DNA of 64,000 nt, from positions 419,479-483,478 of the forward strand of contig NZ_JAPWKD010000015.1 in NCBI RefSeq assembly GCF_028283705.1. Direction: 5' to 3'. The translations under genes were made by a program, and so were the position numbers. Below the pieces are notes generated by a model that was given only the letters and a program-made list of their open reading frames with translations, was not told the origin of the DNA and ran no database searches. Positions 1 through 8,030 of this stretch are shown one piece after another. Every line of letters begins with the position of its first letter. Positions within the stretch are counted from its first letter, which is position 1. The stretch comes from Pantoea sp. (GTDB taxonomy: Bacteria; Pseudomonadota; Gammaproteobacteria; Enterobacterales; Enterobacteriaceae).

Positions 1-838
1 TCACCGCCGGTGGGCTGACGGCAAATAACCCTTCACGCATGGCATCCGGCAGGCGCGGATAGATTTCAGGAATGTTGGACAAACCGCCACCCAGTACAAA
101 GGCGTCAATGTCCAGCATCATCTGCAACCCTGCCAGCGCACTGGCGAGGATCGCGATAAACATGCTGAACAGCTGCTGGGCCAGCGGGTCCTGTTGCCGG
201 AAACTGACCATCAACGCAGGCAGATCGCGGGCCGGATGACCAAAATGCTGGCTTAGCGCCAGCAGACCGCGTCCGGAAACATAACGTTCGTAGCAATCTT
301 TCAGACCACAGTTACAGGCAAATGAGGGCAGCTGATAGCGCTGAATCAGGCGTGCAGGCACCGGTAAATGGCCCCATTCGCCCGCCATGCCATGCTTTCC
401 GCTGAACAGTTGTTTATTCACCACCAGACCACCCCCTGCGCCGGTGCCGATGATCACGCCAAACACCACCGAATAATCCAGCGTTTGCGGCGAGTGTGCT
501 TCGGATAGCGCAAAGCAGTGGCAATCATTGCCTATCGCCACCGGCCGGTTGAGCAGGGTTTCGATATCCCGCTTCAGGTTACGACCGGTAAGGCAGGGGA
601 CATTGGCCGATAACTGCTGCTGCGTGCGCGGATCGGTGATACCGGGCAGGCCGATGCCTACTTTTCCTTTGCCACCAAACTGCTGATCGGCCTCCAGGGT
701 GAGTTCCACCAGGCAGTTGAGAAAGGCGGTGTAATCTTCCCCGGGGGTTGCCACCCGCTGGCGAAACAGCTGCTGCATCCTGTCGTCATAGGCGGCAATT
801 TCAATTTTGGTTCCGCCGATATCAAATCCGTAACGCAT
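1..838 (-). CDS. ROK-family sugar kinase, N-acetylglucosamine-kinase-like (partial)
   Basis: The first 279 residues are visible; the C-terminus lies beyond the window edge. It begins MRYGFDIGGTK, the ROK ATP-binding phosphate loop, and carries the ROK zinc motif CNCGLKDCYE with the preceding GEWGH segment that supplies the zinc histidine. Spacing and wording (GIGLPG, NDCHCFALSEA, GTGAGGGL) resemble E. coli NagK (303 aa), a cytoplasmic kinase making GlcNAc-6-phosphate, more than fructokinase or Mlc/NagC, and there is no N-terminal HTH. It is the last visible gene of the minus-strand sugar ABC operon, 15 nt after the ATPase, so it probably phosphorylates a sugar released after import. N-acetylhexosamine is my inference; glucose or another hexose is possible. 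Confidence 0.85.
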   Translation of the reverse strand, partial: MRYGFDIGGTKIEIAAYDDRMQQLFRQRVATPGEDYTAFLNCLVELTLEADQQFGGKGKVGIGLPGITDPRTQQQLSANVPCLTGRNLKRDIETLLNRPVAIGNDCHCFALSEAHSPQTLDYSVVFGVIIGTGAGGGLVVNKQLFSGKHGMAGEWGHLPVPARLIQRYQLPSFACNCGLKDCYERYVSGRGLLALSQHFGHPARDLPALMVSFRQQDPLAQQLFSMFIAILASALAGLQMMLDIDAFVLGGGLSNIPEIYPRLPDAMREGLFAVSPPAV

Positions 839-853
839 AGGGTTGTCCTGGGA

Positions 854-1978
854 TTAGAGGCCTGCCGGGCGCAGCACACGCCCATGGGTGATATCAAACA
901 AATGAGCATGGTCCAGCGCCAGTTGCAGCCCGATGCGCTCGCCCGGTTGTGACGCCCAGCCAGGGGAAGAAGGGAAGCGCGCCACAAAATGGCGGCCTGC
1001 CACATCGCAATGCACGATCTCTTCATTGCCCATATGTTCGACCGTCTGCACCGTCGCCGGTAACGCCCCCGGCGCATCCGCCGTGGTGATCAGCACATGC
1101 TCCGGGCGGATACCGAGGCAGATTTGCGCTTCACTGTAGCCGTTCAGACGCGCCGCCACGCTGGCAGGCAGCACCAGCTTGCCGGCATCGTCAAATGACA
1201 AGGCAGGTTGGCCGTTATTCGTGGTAATAGTTACATCATGCAGGTTCATAGCCGGACTGCCGATAAACGCGGCCACGAATTTGTTTGCTGGCTGATGATA
1301 GAGGGTCACCGGCTTGTCCACCTGTTGAATCACGCCACGATCCAGCACGCAGATGCGATCGCCCATGGTCATAGCTTCCACCTGATCGTGGGTGACATAA
1401 ATCATGGTTGAAGGTAAGCCTTCCGCTTTGAGTTGCTGATGCAGATTGATCAGTTGCAGGCGCATCGAGACACGCAATTTCGCATCGAGATTGGATAGCG
1501 GTTCATCAAACAAAAACACGCGTGGACGACGCACAATCGCGCGGCCCAGCGCCACACGCTGGCACTGACCACCTGAAAGCTGACCCGGCTTGCGCTCCAG
1601 TAAGTGGCTGATTTCCAGGTTCTCTGCCGCTTCGCGTACCCGGCGGTCAATCTCCTCGCGTGGCATTTTGCCGCTCAGGCTAAACGCCATATTTTTATAT
1701 ACCGTCATATGTGGGTACAACGCGTAGTTCTGGAACACCATTGCCACTTCCCGATCTTTAGGTAGTACCTGATTGACGCACCGATTTTGAATCATGATTT
1801 CACCTGCACTGATGCTTTCCAGCCCGGCAATCATGCGCAGCAAGGTTGATTTTGCGCAGCCGGATGGCCCGACAAACACCATGAATTCACCTTCCTGAAT
1901 CGAAAGCTCAATACCGTGCAGCGCCTGGAAGCCGTTGGGATAAATTTTCTTCACATCATGTAGTTGAATGCCAGACAT
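854..1978 (-). CDS. carbohydrate ABC importer ATPase (MalK/UgpC type)
   Basis: A cytoplasmic ATPase of 374 residues, the usual length of MalK/UgpC/MsmK proteins, powering import through the two permeases encoded upstream. Seen: Walker A GPSGCAKST (about residues 37-45), Q-loop MVFQNYALYPHMTV, signature LSGGQCQR, Walker B FLFDEPLSNLD, switch His in VTHDQVEAMT, and a C-terminal TOBE/regulatory region from about residue 240. Two oddities: the Walker A glycine directly before the lysine is alanine (codon GCA), and the signature is followed by C instead of the usual Q. The gene starts 26 nt after the MalG-type permease and is followed by the ROK kinase, so it belongs to the operon. Confidence 0.95.
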   Translation of the reverse strand: MSGIQLHDVKKIYPNGFQALHGIELSIQEGEFMVFVGPSGCAKSTLLRMIAGLESISAGEIMIQNRCVNQVLPKDREVAMVFQNYALYPHMTVYKNMAFSLSGKMPREEIDRRVREAAENLEISHLLERKPGQLSGGQCQRVALGRAIVRRPRVFLFDEPLSNLDAKLRVSMRLQLINLHQQLKAEGLPSTMIYVTHDQVEAMTMGDRICVLDRGVIQQVDKPVTLYHQPANKFVAAFIGSPAMNLHDVTITTNNGQPALSFDDAGKLVLPASVAARLNGYSEAQICLGIRPEHVLITTADAPGALPATVQTVEHMGNEEIVHCDVAGRHFVARFPSSPGWASQPGERIGLQLALDHAHLFDITHGRVLRPAGL

Positions 1979-2004
1979 AGCTGCTTCCTCATGTTGGGGG
2001 GCAA

Positions 2005-2874
2005 TTACCCTTTAACTCCGGCGCTGGCGATTCCCTGGATGAAATAGCGCTGGAAAAAGATGAATAAAATCAGCATCGGCAGCACCGCCATCAGCGCGCC
2101 AGCCATTAGCATTGGATAGGGCACGCCTGCCCGACTGGCGAGTGACGCCAGTCCCACCGGCAGGGTTAACTTATCGACGCTGGTATTAACGATTAATGGC
2201 CACATCAGGTTATTCCAGGCCCACAGGCCATTAATAATGATGCAGGCAATCAATCCCGGACGAATCAGCGGCAGCAGAATGCGCCAGAAAATCGCGAAAT
2301 GGTTGTAGCCATCAAGCAATGCGGCTTCTTCCAGCTCGCGCGGCACGCCAAGGAAGAACTGTCTCAACAGAAAGGTGGCGTAAATACTGAAGATGCCGGG
2401 CAGGATCAGACCACTCAGGGTGTTTACCAGACCGAGTTTCTGCACGATAAGAAACTGCGGAATCAGGAAGGCCTGGGCGGGCACCATCAGAATCGAGACG
2501 CACAACATGAACACCGTGTCGCGACCACGAAATGTCAGGCGCGAGAAGCCATAGGCGGCCATTGCCGCAATCAACATTTGCAGTGTGACGGTGAAAAAGG
2601 TGTAAAGAAACGAGTTGATATAAAAGGTGGTGAAGGGGATCTCAGTCAGAATACGGTGATAAGCCTGTAACGAAGGATGCTGAGGCAGAATCGCCAGCGG
2701 AATCTGGATGCTTTCCGGCTGGGTTTTCAGTGAGGTCAGCAACATCCAGATAAACGGCACCAGCGAGATAAGGCTTGCCAGCGTCATCAACGCGTATACC
2801 GTCAGACGGCGGATTTTTTCCTGATGCTGACGACGAAACCACGCCAGTTCTTCTGATTGGGGGAATGTGCTCAT
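2005..2874 (-). CDS. carbohydrate ABC permease, MalG-type
   Basis: A 289-residue inner-membrane permease with six predicted hydrophobic segments. The cytoplasmic EAA loop EEAALLDGYNHFAIFWRI, which docks on the ATPase, is clear at about residues 190-210. Residues 1-30 form a charged cytoplasmic leader before the first helix (LTVYALMTLASLISLVPFIW). The protein ends VKG, as in many MalG-type subunits. The gene begins 11 nt downstream of the partner permease and is translationally linked to it. The family is certain; the transported sugar is unknown. Confidence 0.95.
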   Translation of the reverse strand: MSTFPQSEELAWFRRQHQEKIRRLTVYALMTLASLISLVPFIWMLLTSLKTQPESIQIPLAILPQHPSLQAYHRILTEIPFTTFYINSFLYTFFTVTLQMLIAAMAAYGFSRLTFRGRDTVFMLCVSILMVPAQAFLIPQFLIVQKLGLVNTLSGLILPGIFSIYATFLLRQFFLGVPRELEEAALLDGYNHFAIFWRILLPLIRPGLIACIIINGLWAWNNLMWPLIVNTSVDKLTLPVGLASLASRAGVPYPMLMAGALMAVLPMLILFIFFQRYFIQGIASAGVKG

Positions 2875-2885
2875 GGCGGATTTCC

Positions 2886-3818
2886 TCAGGTAACCTTGAT
2901 TTTTTTACCAATAAACATCTGCACCAGGCTGATCACCAGGGTCACGAAAAACAGCATCACAGCGATAGCAGAGGCATAACCTTTTTCCTGTAAATAAAAG
3001 GCGTATTTATAGAACAGGAACGTCACCGTCATGGCATCACTTTCAATCATCGAACGGTCGAACATTAAAAAGATAACGTCGAATATTTGTATCACTTCAA
3101 TGAAACTCATGATCGACACGAAAAATAATGTCGGCAACATCAGCGGTAACGTAATAAAGAAGAAGCGGCGCAGGGTGCCAATGCCATCAATATCGGCGGC
3201 TTCATACACCTGACGGGGAATATTTTGTAATCCGGCCAGCAGGATAATGATTTTTAACGCCAGCGATGACCAGATGATAATGATGGAAACGCTGAGGTGC
3301 ACCACTTTGGGATCGGAGAGCCAGTCAACCTGCGAAATACCAATAAATCCCAGCATATGGTTAACCAGACCGAAATCACCGTTAAACAGCCATTGCCACA
3401 CCATCGCCACCGCTGCGGGCATGGTGATAGCAGGGAGAAAAAGCAGGGTGCGGAACAGCGTCTTACCGCGAATCGGCTGGTTCAGACCGATTGCCAGCAG
3501 CAGCGAAAGGGCAAGGCTGACCGGCACGCACACCACCACATAGAACAGGGTATTGAGCGTAGCGGTATAAAAATCATCATCCGTGAACAGGTCACGATAA
3601 TTATCCAGACTGACCTCGGTCCAGTTCATAAACTGATTGAGATCGGTAAAGCTATAAAAAAATGTCTGGAGAAAAGGAATGAAATAAAATACCAGTAAGC
3701 CGATAACCAGCGGAGCGATCATTATCCAGCCCCAGAAACGCTCGGCTCGTTCCAGACTACTGACATTTTTTACCGTTTTCACGCGCGGGATAACGGTAGC
3801 AGGGGAGATATTTTCCAT
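2886..3818 (-). CDS. carbohydrate ABC permease, MalF/UgpA-type
   Basis: A 310-residue inner-membrane permease with six hydrophobic segments and no long periplasmic loop, so it is UgpA/LacF-like instead of full-length MalF. The EAA loop reads YEAADIDGIGTLRRFFFI at about residues 210-227. The N-terminal 30 residues are hydrophilic and then give way to the first helix (WGWIMIAPLVIGLLVFY). It is the second gene of the minus-strand operon, separated from the binding-protein gene by 75 nt that hold two REP-like palindromes. This is the place where such elements often protect binding-protein mRNA, as known for malE-malF. Confidence 0.95.
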   Translation of the reverse strand: MENISPATVIPRVKTVKNVSSLERAERFWGWIMIAPLVIGLLVFYFIPFLQTFFYSFTDLNQFMNWTEVSLDNYRDLFTDDDFYTATLNTLFYVVVCVPVSLALSLLLAIGLNQPIRGKTLFRTLLFLPAITMPAAVAMVWQWLFNGDFGLVNHMLGFIGISQVDWLSDPKVVHLSVSIIIIWSSLALKIIILLAGLQNIPRQVYEAADIDGIGTLRRFFFITLPLMLPTLFFVSIMSFIEVIQIFDVIFLMFDRSMIESDAMTVTFLFYKYAFYLQEKGYASAIAVMLFFVTLVISLVQMFIGKKIKVT

Positions 3819-3831
3819 CTTTATCGGCTCC

Positions 3832-3888
3832 GAAGTGGCGCAATTTATCGCGCGGGAACGGATAGCAGCGCGATCAATCGCGCTGCTA
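3832..3888. repeat. REP-like palindrome doublet between permease and binding-protein genes
   Basis: 3863-3888 is a perfect 12-bp inverted repeat (arm TAGCAGCGCGAT, 2-nt loop). Just upstream, 3832-3853 is a degenerate copy of the same element family in direct order (GGCGCAATTTATCGCGC). The doublet fills the gap between binding-protein and permease genes. By analogy with malE-malF REPs it may stall 3'-5' exonucleases and raise binding-protein mRNA relative to permease mRNA (inference). Confidence 0.75.
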
Positions 3889-3893
3889 CAAAA

Positions 3894-5159
3894 TTATTTT
3901 TCCATCACACGGCTGATTTTCTTCACCGACTTATCCATTTCTTCTTTGGCATCTGCGCCCATAAAGATTTTCTTCAGGCTGCTGATCCACATATTTTGCC
4001 ACTTCGGTGTATTGGTCCCGGCGGTGGGGTAAGCGGTGGCGTGATCCAGTGCAGTCAGATAGGCGGTGACGTCAACCTGCTTCACATTGGCAGCCCAGGC
4101 TGGCATCGCCTGTTTGTTGGCCGGAATGACCGCAGCTGCCAACTCCTCCTGCGATGATTTCTGCGCCATAAAGGAGACATAACGCCAGGCAGCATCTTTA
4201 TGTTTACCATTGGCGTACAAGGCAAAGCCCAGACTGTGTGCCACACCGGCTTCTTTATCGATGCGCGGCATTTCAATCACGCCAATATGATCGTTAATTT
4301 GTGGGTTGCTGGCGAAGGGTGCCGCCTGCCAGGAACCGGCGTACACCATCGCGGCTCGATTCGAGGTAAACACCGAGTCGGTTTTCAGTTCACTCATCTG
4401 ATTGGCGGTCGGCAGCAGGCCACCTTTCATCATTTGCTGCAATTGCTGATACACCCAGATCGCGTTATCGCTGGCGATATCGGTCGGCTGGCCGTTGGTT
4501 GGTACGATATGCACACCTTTCTGATACAGCAGGTTCAGGTAGCTTTCCTGGCCGTCATTGCTGAGATCCATATACAGCGGGAAGGCGTCGCCTTTCAGTT
4601 TCGTTTTCAGCGCGGTGGCGGTGGTTTTCAGGTCATCCCAGGTCCAGCCTTTTTTCGGATAGCTGACACCAGCCTGATCAAACAGTTTTTTGTTGTACCA
4701 GACGGCAATCGCATCCACATCACGCGGGATAGCCAGCTGGTTGCCATCAAACTGGTAGGCTTTCACTGAACTGGCGACGATGTTGTTCAGATCGACCGAT
4801 TTATCGTTCAGGTAGCCATTCAGCGGGGCCAGCACATGGTTCTGCGCATACTGGATAAAGTAGGGCATATTCACCCAAAAGATATCCGGTGCCACACCAC
4901 CGGCGACGGCAGAATCCAGTTTGACGAAATACTGTGAAGCCGGTACCACTTCTATATCAATATTGATATCCGGGTTAGCCTTTTCGAATGACTGAGCAAT
5001 TTTTTGCTCAGCAGGAAGTTGATTTCGATCCCAAATAGCGTAACGCAACGTTATTTTATCGGCTGCCTGGCTGAGTGCAGGAATTAAAAGTGCGACAGCT
5101 AATGTGATTCCGGAAATTACTGGCCTGATATGAGACTTATTGTTTTTTGCAGACAGCAT
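3894..5159 (-). CDS. carbohydrate ABC transporter periplasmic binding protein (family 1)
   Basis: A 421-residue exported protein. The N-terminus has a basic region, a hydrophobic stretch (ISGITLAVALLIPAL) and a likely signal-peptidase site after SQA, near residue 32. The mature part has the family-1 sugar-binding-protein pattern, with APDIFWVNMPYFIQYA near residue 110 and AIPRDVDAIAVWYNK in the hinge region. No lipobox cysteine is present, so it should be free periplasmic. It is the first gene of the operon, with a GAGGG ribosome-binding site before the ATG. It delivers the sugar to the two permeases; the ligand is unknown, though the neighbouring GH123-type enzyme and NagK-like kinase suggest an amino-sugar-containing oligosaccharide (inference). 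Confidence 0.93.
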   Translation of the reverse strand: MLSAKNNKSHIRPVISGITLAVALLIPALSQAADKITLRYAIWDRNQLPAEQKIAQSFEKANPDINIDIEVVPASQYFVKLDSAVAGGVAPDIFWVNMPYFIQYAQNHVLAPLNGYLNDKSVDLNNIVASSVKAYQFDGNQLAIPRDVDAIAVWYNKKLFDQAGVSYPKKGWTWDDLKTTATALKTKLKGDAFPLYMDLSNDGQESYLNLLYQKGVHIVPTNGQPTDIASDNAIWVYQQLQQMMKGGLLPTANQMSELKTDSVFTSNRAAMVYAGSWQAAPFASNPQINDHIGVIEMPRIDKEAGVAHSLGFALYANGKHKDAAWRYVSFMAQKSSQEELAAAVIPANKQAMPAWAANVKQVDVTAYLTALDHATAYPTAGTNTPKWQNMWISSLKKIFMGADAKEEMDKSVKKISRVMEK

Positions 5160-5612
5160 GACACAACCCTCATCAATAAAAAGTATTTCGCTGGAAAGAC
5201 CCGGTGTTGGTGAATGATTTTGTAAACCATCCGTAATCTGGCTGTCAACAACGAAAAAGTGTAAGTGTGAGTGGCGATTTTCCTTTCGATCTTTCGGAAT
5301 CGAAAGGTTTTCGACAGGGTTTTACGCATCATTTCGTAACACAAGCAGTGAAACGAAAGAATGGAAAGGCGGTAATGATCTAATTAGCAAGGCTTTTTTC
5401 TGCACGGATTGGCAGAGTTCATATGACATTAATAACGCTAATTAAAACTTAAGTCCTGACATTATTTCTGCCCGGCTTTCAGTGTTTGCAGGAAAATATT
5501 ATGATTTGCGAGCTGCGTCATCTTATTTTCTTATTACCTTTTTTTTCTATTTTTTCTTTTCAGTATGCGTGCTATTAAATTGCCCAACTTCTGACGCTAT
5601 AAGGGATGAACC
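5160..5612. promoter_or_regulatory. divergent regulatory region of the sugar locus
   Basis: This 453-nt AT-rich stretch separates the importer operon (minus) from the GH123-type gene (plus), so both promoters must lie here. It contains a cluster of TTTCG/CGAAA half-sites: an inverted repeat at 5283-5306 and further CGAAAG and GAAAGG copies near 5345-5370. T-rich runs follow at about 5520-5570 before the plus-strand gene. I found no convincing CRP site or small gene in it. Confidence 0.6.
5283..5306. promoter_or_regulatory. inverted repeat, candidate operator (CTTTCGAT / ATCGAAAG)
   Basis: CTTTCGAT (5283-5290) and ATCGAAAG (5299-5306) form a perfect 8-bp dyad around an 8-nt spacer. The dyad extends to 9 bp with flanking C/G, and the spacer itself repeats CTTTCG. 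It lies about 125 nt upstream of the binding-protein start. The regulator is unknown; the TetR protein at 7347 is the only regulator in the locus. Confidence 0.4.
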
Positions 5613-7283
5613 ATGACGTTACATCTGCGGCTGACTTCGTCGCTGGAAAAAATGTTCCACCAAAAAACAATTACCGATGTAAAGCAACTGACGGTAGCCA
5701 GTATTCTTTCCAATGAAACATTTTCCTTTCAGGCGCAATATTTTCTGCCCTCGCAGGAACGTAAAACCCGCCGCACTTTGTCCTGGTCAGTGGAGAGTGA
5801 GTTGCTACCATGGTTGCAGCTGTATCAGGTCACCTCAGTGCCGGGCCATCTGCCTTGTTACAACACCGTGGATGAACATTATCTGACCACCGAACCGGGC
5901 CTGTTTCCGGACCTGCTGATGCCGCTGACTACGCCTGCGCTGCAAATTACTTGCAACTATCAGGGGGCACTGTGGCTCTGCCTGACACCTCCGGCCACCG
6001 GTTTGCCGCCGGGACAGCACAATATTACCCTGTGCTTGCAGGATAAAGAGGACAGCAGCCTGGTAAGCGAAAGCGCACTGACGCTGACGGTGTTACCTGA
6101 TGCGCTGCCAGAGCAGCAGCTTTACCATACCGAATGGATTCATACCGATTGCCTGGCGAATTACTATCAACTGCCGGTATTCAGTGAGGAGTACTGGCAG
6201 GCAGTGCGAAACTTTGTACAAAGCGCAGTGGCGCATGGCGTCAATATGATGCTGACCCCGCTGTTTACGCCGCCGCTCGATACCGCACCGGGCACGGTGC
6301 GCACAGAGGTGCAGCTGGTTGATGTGGCGGATGATGGGCAAGGGGGTTACCGCTTTGGTTTTGAACGCCTGGCGCGCTGGGTGTCTTTATGCCGGGAAGA
6401 GGGGATACGTGACTTTGAGATCGCCCACTTTTTCACCCAATGGGGAGCAGCTCATGCGCCGCATGTGGCGGTGCAATTGCCGGACGGTAGCCAGGAAGCG
6501 CGTTTTGGCTGGCATACCGATGCGTTTGGCGAACAGTGGCGTCACTTTCTCACTGCCTTCCTGCCGCAGTTGACCGCCTGGTTTACTCAGCAGGGATTGC
6601 AGGATCGTGTGTGGTTCCATATTTCCGATGAGCCGACCGATCAGCATCTGGAAAACTATCGTAAAGCCAGCGACCTGCTGCGCCCGTTAATCTCCGGCTA
6701 TCGCACGCTGGATGCCTTGTCCGATTACGATTTCTATCGACTCGGCCTGGTGGAGAAACCCGTTACCGCCTCTGATCATCTGGAACCTTTTCTGGAGAAT
6801 CAGGTGCCCGGCCAATGGACCTACTATTGCTGCGCCCAGTATCAGGACGTTGCCAACCGTTTTATGGCGCAGCCGTCGGTGCGCAACCGTATCCTTGGGG
6901 TGCAGCTGTGGTTGTATCGCATTGAAGGTTTTTTACATTGGGGTTTTAACTTCTATAACAGCGAGCTGTCACGCGAAGCGATTGATCCCTTCGCGGTCAC
7001 CGATGGCTTGCAGGCGTTTCCGGCAGGCGATCCTTTCCTGGTCTATCCTGGTAAAGACTTCACGCCTTTACCCTCGATTCGTCTGAAGGTGCTGCTGGAA
7101 GCGTTACAGGATCTGCGGGCGTTACAATTACTGGAAAGGTTGCAGGGACGTGCAGCGGTAGAAGCTTTAGTGGATGAGATGATGGGAATGCGCATCACCT
7201 TTAAGGTCTGGCCTGCTGATGCGGAGAAATTGCTGCGGCTGCGCCACGAGGTCAACCGGCGCATTGCCAGCAACAAGGCATAA
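5613..7283 (+). CDS. GH123-type (DUF4091) glycoside hydrolase, probable beta-N-acetylhexosaminidase
   Basis: A 556-residue protein with no signal peptide, so probably cytoplasmic. About residues 1-165 look like a beta-sandwich N-terminal region and about 170-520 like the TIM-barrel catalytic region formerly called DUF4091. Its HISDEP motif carries the adjacent Asp339-Glu340 pair that GH123 beta-N-acetylgalactosaminidases use for substrate-assisted catalysis. The later segment GVQLWLYRIEGFLHWGFNFY fits the conserved barrel end of this family. An intracellular glycosidase beside an oligosaccharide importer and a NagK-like kinase suggests hydrolysis of an imported HexNAc-containing glycan. The family call rests on my recognition of the motif and layout; the linkage specificity is inference. 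Confidence 0.7.
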   Translation: MTLHLRLTSSLEKMFHQKTITDVKQLTVASILSNETFSFQAQYFLPSQERKTRRTLSWSVESELLPWLQLYQVTSVPGHLPCYNTVDEHYLTTEPGLFPDLLMPLTTPALQITCNYQGALWLCLTPPATGLPPGQHNITLCLQDKEDSSLVSESALTLTVLPDALPEQQLYHTEWIHTDCLANYYQLPVFSEEYWQAVRNFVQSAVAHGVNMMLTPLFTPPLDTAPGTVRTEVQLVDVADDGQGGYRFGFERLARWVSLCREEGIRDFEIAHFFTQWGAAHAPHVAVQLPDGSQEARFGWHTDAFGEQWRHFLTAFLPQLTAWFTQQGLQDRVWFHISDEPTDQHLENYRKASDLLRPLISGYRTLDALSDYDFYRLGLVEKPVTASDHLEPFLENQVPGQWTYYCCAQYQDVANRFMAQPSVRNRILGVQLWLYRIEGFLHWGFNFYNSELSREAIDPFAVTDGLQAFPAGDPFLVYPGKDFTPLPSIRLKVLLEALQDLRALQLLERLQGRAAVEALVDEMMGMRITFKVWPADAEKLLRLRHEVNRRIASNKA

Positions 7284-7298
7284 CCTTGCGGTTTAATG

Positions 7299-7310
7299 AA
7301 CCGGTCGGTT
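7299..7310. promoter_or_regulatory. AACCG-n2-CGGTT dyad, candidate TetR autoregulatory operator
   Basis: The AACCGGTCGGTT stretch is a 5-bp dyad with a 2-nt centre, 36 nt upstream of the TetR start and right after the GH123-type gene stop. Position and form are typical of TetR-family self-operators, but no second copy was found in the 5160-5612 region. Confidence 0.4.
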
Positions 7311-7346
7311 TTGTTATGCTGCCCGTTCAGCCGCAAAGAGGATGTT

Positions 7347-7967
7347 ATGCGCACACTTACCGATGAAAAAAGACAGGCCATTATGACCGCCGCCTCTGCC
7401 GTGTTTCAGGAACACGGCTACGAGCGGGCCTCAATGAATGAAGTTGCCCGCCGTGCCGGCGGTTCTAAGGCCACGTTATACAACTATTTTCCTTCCAAAG
7501 AAGCCCTGTTTGAGGCGGTAGTCAGAACTTACAGCACCCATTATCTGACCGAAGCCGCCGGGGATATTTTCAACGACGATGGCAGCGAACTCAGCCTGGA
7601 AAACAAACTCCACCGTTTTGGTAAAGGTATGCTGAGCGTGCTGATGAGCGACAGCCAGGCACTGCAACTTTATCGCGTGGTGGTCGGTGAAGCCGGTCAT
7701 TCGGATATCGGCGCGTTGTTTTATGAATCCGGCGTGCGGGAAAGTATGGAAATGCTCTCCAGCCTGATGAAAAGCCATATGGAGCAGGGCGATCTGGCGG
7801 AAACTTGCCCGATGCTGCGCGCGCGCCAGTTTTCCGCGTTGCTGAAAGCCGAAGTGGATGAATTGCTGCTGAAAAAAGAGATGGGTACTTTTTCTGAAAG
7901 CCGCGTCACCGAGATGGTGGCAGCGGCAGTGAACCTGTTTCTGGTCGGTGCCTGCCGCCGCACGTAA
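7347..7967 (+). CDS. TetR/AcrR-family transcriptional regulator
   Basis: A 206-residue one-component regulator. The N-terminal HTH is clear: ASMNEVARRAGGSKATLYNY near residues 28-47, followed by FPSKEALFEAV. The remainder is a helical ligand-binding domain of TetR_C type. I chose ATG 7347 because AAAGAGG precedes it at good spacing and the family HTH starts soon after; the ATG at 7296 would add 17 unrelated residues. The gene is 63 nt downstream of the GH123-type gene and may be cotranscribed or use its own promoter with the 7299-7310 dyad. It ends shortly before a REP-like element. Ligand unknown. Confidence 0.92.
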   Translation: MRTLTDEKRQAIMTAASAVFQEHGYERASMNEVARRAGGSKATLYNYFPSKEALFEAVVRTYSTHYLTEAAGDIFNDDGSELSLENKLHRFGKGMLSVLMSDSQALQLYRVVVGEAGHSDIGALFYESGVRESMEMLSSLMKSHMEQGDLAETCPMLRARQFSALLKAEVDELLLKKEMGTFSESRVTEMVAAAVNLFLVGACRRT

Positions 7968-7989
7968 CGCTTGAAAGCTGCACGGACGG

Positions 7990-8017
7990 GTAGCGGTGCG
8001 ATTTATCGCACCGCTAC
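7990..8017. repeat. REP-like palindrome
   Basis: A perfect 13-bp inverted repeat with arm GTAGCGGTGCGAT and a TT loop, between the convergent TetR and DUF3313 genes. It carries the 5' GTAG foot typical of REP elements recognised by Y1 (RAYT) transposases. It can also act as a two-way transcription barrier. Confidence 0.8.
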
Positions 8018-8030
8018 ATCAATCGAGCTG

